Origin: an uncultured Collinsella sp.
GTDB taxonomy: Bacteria; Actinomycetota; Coriobacteriia; Coriobacteriales; Coriobacteriaceae
Direction of reading: 5' to 3'
Length of the DNA: 64,000 nucleotides
Assembly (NCBI GenBank): GCA_934647195.1
Contig: CAKUFD010000005.1
Span: 62,001-126,000, forward strand
Below are positions 60,539 through 64,000 of this stretch, in pieces (the stretch's first letter is position 1; each line of letters opens with the position of its first letter). A program made the translations under genes and the position numbers. The notes under the pieces are model-generated. The model did not search any database and was not told where the DNA came from. It saw nothing but the letters and a program-made list of their open reading frames with translations.

Positions 60539-61173
60539 TGGGCGATTTTGTTGCATATTGGATAAGCCATCAAGATAAGTTCTTGGCGGCTCTCGGCGAG
60601 CATCTCGTCATCGTGGGGGTTGTGCTCGTATGGTCCCTTGCGGTGGCGGCGCTCATCACGCTCGCGATCAGGCGCTCGCGCCGTGTGGAGGGCGCGGTGC
60701 TCCAGGTCCTCGGCGCGCTCTACTCCGTTCCCAGTCTGGCTCTGTTCTCGCTGCTCATCCCCCTGACCGGCCTGGGCCTCACCTCGGCGACCATCGTCAT
60801 GGTGGCGTATAACCAGTTTCTGCTCGTGCGCAATATCGTCGAGGGCCTCAACGGCGTGGACTCGGGCGTCGTTGAGGCGGCGACCGGCATGGGCATGAGC
60901 CCGATGCAAGTGCTGTTGCGCGTGGAGCTGCCCCTGGCCTTCCCGGTGATCATGGCGGGCATTCGTTTGGCCGTGATCAGCACCATCGGCATCGCCACCA
61001 TCGCGGCGACCATCAACGCTGGTGGCCTGGGGACCATTCTCTTCAGTGGCTTGCGCACCATGAACGTCTACAAGATCGTGGACGGCACGATTTTGTGCGC
61101 GGCTGTGGCGCTCATCGCCGACGCCGTGCTCAAGGGCGTTGAGAATCTCGTTACCAAGAGGATGTCACAGTAG
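60538..61173 (+). CDS. osmoprotectant ABC transporter permease 2
   Basis: 211-residue permease related to the first one (LHVIVG-type start, LYSVPSLALFSLLIPLTG, EAATGMGMSPMQVLLRVELPLAFP, TIAATINAGGLGTILFSGL). ATG 60538 shares its A with the ATPase stop (TGATG). Last gene of the operon. The two permeases probably form a heterodimeric channel. Confidence 0.9.
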   Translation: MGDFVAYWISHQDKFLAALGEHLVIVGVVLVWSLAVAALITLAIRRSRRVEGAVLQVLGALYSVPSLALFSLLIPLTGLGLTSATIVMVAYNQFLLVRNIVEGLNGVDSGVVEAATGMGMSPMQVLLRVELPLAFPVIMAGIRLAVISTIGIATIAATINAGGLGTILFSGLRTMNVYKIVDGTILCAAVALIADAVLKGVENLVTKRMSQ

Positions 61174-61227
61174 ACTGCGGCGCTTGCGTGCTTGTCGCAT
61201 CTGATGGACGTGAGCCGGCGCAGCCCG

Positions 61228-61252
61228 CGGGGACGAAAAGGTCCCGTTTTCT
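61228..61252 (+). terminator. probable terminator of the osmoprotectant operon
   Basis: CGGGGAC and GTCCCG around GAAAAG, followed by TTTTC. The stem is short. Confidence 0.5.
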
Positions 61253-61303
61253 CGATGCGTACTGTCTCCGACGTGCCGTGCAATTCCCGTTCTGACAACA
61301 AAT

Positions 61304-61432
61304 TTCCTGATTTCAGTACCAGTATTACGTTTTGCTGAGTAGACCCCGTTTTTTCTAATAAAATCCCAGTTGACGTAAGCCTAAAAGGGAGAGCTACTCG
61401 AACCTTTGCAATACTGCTACTGAAATCAGGAA
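61304..61432 (+). repeat. R3 hairpin element, copy C
   Basis: 129 bp bounded by a 23-bp inverted repeat with one mismatch (TTCCTGATTTCAGTACCAGT.. at 61304-61326; complement at 61410-61432). AGTAGAC starts at 61338, CCCAG at 61365 and TACTCG at 61395. The arms and core are close to copy D at 63643. Confidence 0.85.
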
Positions 61433-61549
61433 GTTCGTTAGCAAAAAGGACTTAGGACAGGTTGCGCGACACACTGTAAGCGCCTTGCATTGACTCGACG
61501 GCTGCTCGTGCGACAATAAGCACGATTTGCTGCCTGTTTTGGAGGGGCC

Positions 61550-62209
61550 ATGGCGCGTAATAAGTATCCCGACCAGACGGTCGAAAAGATTCTTGATGTG
61601 GCGTTTGGCCTGTTTTGCTCCAAAGGTTACGACAATACGAGTATCTCCGATATTGTGGCCGGGCTTGATGGGCTTACCAAAGGCGCCATCTATCATCATT
61701 TTGATAGCAAAGAAGCCATTCTCGACGCCGCATTTGAGCGAGCGATGGCTCCGATTGCTCAGGCTCGCCGCGCCGTTCGCGAAGACCGTGGTTACAACGG
61801 GGCGCAAAAGTTGCGGGACATCGTTTCTCCCGAATCGGTTGTGCCGCAGGTTGAGCTTTGGCAACGCATGGGGCTTCTCAACGATCCCATCGCCAATGCG
61901 CGCATCCTCGCTACCGAGTATCGGGATTCCCTGGACGTTTCGGCGCGCTCTTTTTTGCAGCCGCTTATCGAGGAGGGCGTGGCCGACGGGTCGATTGTCT
62001 GTCCTCACCCGCGCGAGGCGGCGGAAGCGTTGAGTCTTCTTGCTAATCTCTGGCTGATTCCGCTATTCGATCAAGAAGCAACGCGCGACGATATGCTCGC
62101 CCGCGGCGATGTGCTGGTTGATATGGCATCTGCGCTCGGTATCGATTTGGGCCGAAATAACGTACACGCAACCATCGAGGCCGTTGCCGACATTTTGCAC
62201 CGAAAATAG
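61550..62209 (+). CDS. TetR-family transcriptional regulator
   Basis: 219-residue repressor. The N-terminal helix-turn-helix reads TVEKILDVAFGLFCSKGYDNTSISDIV then GLTKGAIYHHFDSKEAIL, typical TetR. The C-terminal ligand domain is variable. GGAGG precedes the ATG. It lies upstream of an MFS transporter, with a double palindromic operator between them at 62270-62337, so it very likely represses the transporter. The inducer is unknown. Confidence 0.92.
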   Translation: MARNKYPDQTVEKILDVAFGLFCSKGYDNTSISDIVAGLDGLTKGAIYHHFDSKEAILDAAFERAMAPIAQARRAVREDRGYNGAQKLRDIVSPESVVPQVELWQRMGLLNDPIANARILATEYRDSLDVSARSFLQPLIEEGVADGSIVCPHPREAAEALSLLANLWLIPLFDQEATRDDMLARGDVLVDMASALGIDLGRNNVHATIEAVADILHRK

Positions 62210-62269
62210 AGGCTGACCTGCATTTTCTTGTGTTAACTCGTGCTTTTGAAAAGTGCGGGGTATGAGCTC

Positions 62270-62337
62270 TTTCAAATATACATACCGATGGTATCTAACT
62301 TTGATATATTACATACCAACGGTATGTATATTTGAAA
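62270..62337. promoter_or_regulatory. double TetR operator with MFS promoter
   Basis: Two CATACCNNNGGTAT palindromes (62281-62294 and 62312-62326) lie inside a perfect 17-bp inverted repeat (TTTCAAATATACATACC at 62270-62286, complement at 62321-62337). A -35-like TTGATA (62301) sits between them and a -10-like TATGTA (62323) lies inside the second. Binding of the repressor would block the MFS promoter. Confidence 0.7.
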
Positions 62338-62351
62338 TGAGGGTGGGTCGG

Positions 62352-63602
62352 ATGCGCGGCTGGAAGATCAAAGAGTATTCGCACTTCGGAATGCTGCTGG
62401 TTGTGCAGGCGCTTGCGCTTATTTCCGAGGGCATATTGCGCTTTGCTCTGCCACTTTATCTGTTGAATGTCAGCGGTTCTCCGAGCCTTTATGGCGTGGT
62501 GACGGCAGTGGCCTTTGTGCCGTCTGTTTTGCTTATGCCCTTCGGCGGAGTTGTTGCCGATCGGGTGGATATGCGGCGCATCCTCGCGATTGCCGGTTTG
62601 GTTCTCATATTGTGTGGCGTCTGTTACCTTTTCTTATTTACAACTCGTCTGCTGTTGGTAACGGTGCTTTCCCTCATTGCGCTCTATGCCGTGCATGCAC
62701 TGTATGCTCCGATGTTCCAAGCCCAGATTCCCCGCATGTTGGATGCGGCTCATGTCAAGCAAGGGGTCTCGCTTGTGAACCAAGTGAGCACGGCGAGCAA
62801 TGTCGTTGGGCCTGTGGTGGCGGGCGTTTTAATGGGATGGATGGGCATCGCGCCGCTTGTTTGTTTTGGAATGGCTTGTCTCGCTGCGGTGGTGGCGTTC
62901 GCATGCGTGTGCTCTTCTTCAATGAGATTTCCTACTGCTTCGGCGGATGCGCGCGCGGGCGACTCTGCGATAGCGGGAAGAGGGGGCCTTTTTCGAGATA
63001 TGCGCACGGGCATTCTCTTCCTGCGTGATGAGAAGTCACTGCTCCTTTCCATTGTCTTTGCATGCCTGGTCAATGCTGTACTTGCCGGGGCCAATGTGAT
63101 ACTTCCCTATGTGATTACCGAACAGCTTGCATGGAATGCGGCTGCTGTGGGCTCGGCTGAGGCGGTAGGTGCCGTAGGCGCTTTAGCGGGCAGTGCATTT
63201 GTGGGTCTTGCGCCCGGATTTTGTACGATGAGGCGATTCTCCGCTTTTGTCGCATTGCTTGGTTTTGGCCCCCTGATTTCGGTGGCAGGGACGTTTTTTG
63301 GCTTCAACGCTGCGGTTCAGTTTCTTTGCTTGACTGTAGGGGTGTCATGGATTCTTTTTTGGGGAAGCGTGGCCACGGTGGTGTTGGTGAGCGATATCCA
63401 GCTTCATTGCGGGAGTGACATGGTTGGACGTGTGCTGGCGTTGTTCTTTGCTGCGGCTACCTGCGCTTCTCCTATCGGCCAAGCAGCGTGCGGCGTCGCG
63501 ATTGACATGTGCGGCGCGGCGGCCCTGCTTGTGTTTATGGCGACGGCGATGGGGCTTTTTGCCGTTTTGATGGCCTTGCTTTCCAGACGCTATGCGGATT
63601 AA
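62352..63602 (+). CDS. MFS transporter
   Basis: 416-residue major facilitator superfamily protein with about 12 hydrophobic segments. The motif-A-like region GGVVADRVDMRRIL lies after the second segment and the second half begins about FRDMRTGILFLRDEKSLLL. It resembles macrolide/multidrug-type exporters of the MefA-like group. ATG 62352 follows GAGGGTGG; earlier in-frame starts would overlap the operator. It is regulated by the TetR gene upstream. The substrate is unknown. Confidence 0.87.
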   Translation: MRGWKIKEYSHFGMLLVVQALALISEGILRFALPLYLLNVSGSPSLYGVVTAVAFVPSVLLMPFGGVVADRVDMRRILAIAGLVLILCGVCYLFLFTTRLLLVTVLSLIALYAVHALYAPMFQAQIPRMLDAAHVKQGVSLVNQVSTASNVVGPVVAGVLMGWMGIAPLVCFGMACLAAVVAFACVCSSSMRFPTASADARAGDSAIAGRGGLFRDMRTGILFLRDEKSLLLSIVFACLVNAVLAGANVILPYVITEQLAWNAAAVGSAEAVGAVGALAGSAFVGLAPGFCTMRRFSAFVALLGFGPLISVAGTFFGFNAAVQFLCLTVGVSWILFWGSVATVVLVSDIQLHCGSDMVGRVLALFFAAATCASPIGQAACGVAIDMCGAAALLVFMATAMGLFAVLMALLSRRYAD

Positions 63603-63642
63603 TGGCAAGGATATTTGCCATAGAGGCGGCTGTTTGATAGAA

Positions 63643-63776
63643 ACTTCCCGATTTCAGTACCAGTATTGCGTTTTGCCGAGTAGACGGCGGTTTTCTTTAA
63701 TAAAACCCCAGTTGGCGCGAGCTTAAAGGAGCCGGCTACTCGCGCAGTTGCAATACTGCTACTGAAATCAGGAAGT
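63643..63776 (+). repeat. R3 hairpin element, copy D
   Basis: 134 bp bounded by a 27-bp inverted repeat with two mismatches (63643-63669 and 63750-63776). AGTAGAC at 63679, CCCCAG at 63706 and TACTCG at 63737 match copy C; arms are also homologous to copy C. It lies 41 bases after the MFS stop. Confidence 0.85.
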
Positions 63777-64000
63777 TCGTTGCGTGATGGGGCATAAAGA
63801 GCAACGTGGGCGGTGAAATAGGACCCGGAAAAGCCGTGCTTGCCGTTTGCGCACCGCCCACGACGGGGCGCAGGGCCTTTCGATACGCGCCGCCGACCGC
63901 CCATTCGCCCCGGGCGCTTGACGTTTGACCTGCCGCGCTGCTTTGTTGTGCCTTCTTTTCCGCTATGCTGGGAAAAACGTGCGGAATGGAGCCTGGTATG
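63777..64000 (+). other. right-edge intergenic stretch
   Basis: No gene is supported. The final ATG at 63998-64000, preceded by GGAGCC, may start the next gene, but nothing of it is visible. Confidence 0.25.

Noticed and set aside
63599..63904. 101-codon minus-strand open frame at the right edge
   Set aside because: It reads through R3 copy D and has no recognisable features.

Overview
The window is about 60% GC, densely coded bacterial chromosome. Gene content and protein style (actinobacterial long HPF, an orphan OmpR-type regulator beside glnA, RicT, FeoA-FeoA-FeoB, many PTS and amino-sugar genes, short intergenic spacers full of hairpin repeats) suggest a gut Coriobacteriia genome, most likely Collinsella or a close relative. 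I see no prophage, integrase, insertion-sequence transposase, CRISPR array or rRNA. It reads as core chromosome with a few accessory modules.

Layout. 1-4655: end of an unknown gene, then tmk-holB-ricT-comF. 4656-6056: structured leader and a lipoprotein solute-binding protein. 6244-13673: hpf, degV, a dehydrogenase with a His/Cys-rich tail, two unknowns, an NAD isocitrate dehydrogenase-type enzyme, an anchored SurA-like protein and a fusion of a DUF523/TudS-type desulfurase with purine nucleoside phosphorylase. 13674-14615: repeats, tRNA-Thr(CGT) and a duplicated tRNA 3' end. 14616-22251: amino-sugar block (GlcNAc-type EIICB, EIIA-Glc, mannose-family EIIA and EIIB without EIIC/EIID, GntR, nagA, DeoR, tagatose/fructose-bisphosphate aldolase). 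22360-31086: EamA transporter, hisS, ppc, serB, aspS. 31155-32535: CLC-F type fluoride exporter under a fluoride riboswitch. 32743-37940: zinc-ribbon membrane protein and the ferrous iron system feoA-feoA-feoB-Cys-rich protein. 38235-42011: glnA, GlnR-like regulator, HtrA-type protease. 42111-48391: folate cyclo-ligase, UDG-family glycosylase, ysxC, mtnN, esterase, ligA. 48490-53657: toxin-antitoxin pair and a MarR-controlled heterodimeric ABC exporter. 53843-57691: HAD phosphatase, iron alcohol dehydrogenase, HD protein, CmpB-type membrane protein. 58056-61173: four-gene glycine betaine/osmoprotectant ABC transporter. 61304-63776: tetR plus MFS transporter bracketed by two copies of a 130-bp hairpin element.

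The most unusual material is intergenic. Four hairpin-repeat families recur. R1 is a 34-bp near-palindrome around GTCGAC (6 copies). R2 is a 60-bp long hairpin with A/T tracts (3 copies). R3 is 127-134 bp (4 copies) and R4 about 105 bp (2 copies plus a diverged one). In R3 and R4 the inner core is conserved while the outer arms differ between loci yet remain self-complementary, which is what a structured RNA, or an element captured inside a hairpin, would show. The protein-level highlights are the TudS-PNP fusion and the metal-binding tail on the 3-hydroxyisobutyrate dehydrogenase homologue.

All identifications come from reading motifs and family knowledge; no database search was run. CDS starts were chosen by ribosome-binding sites and family N-termini.
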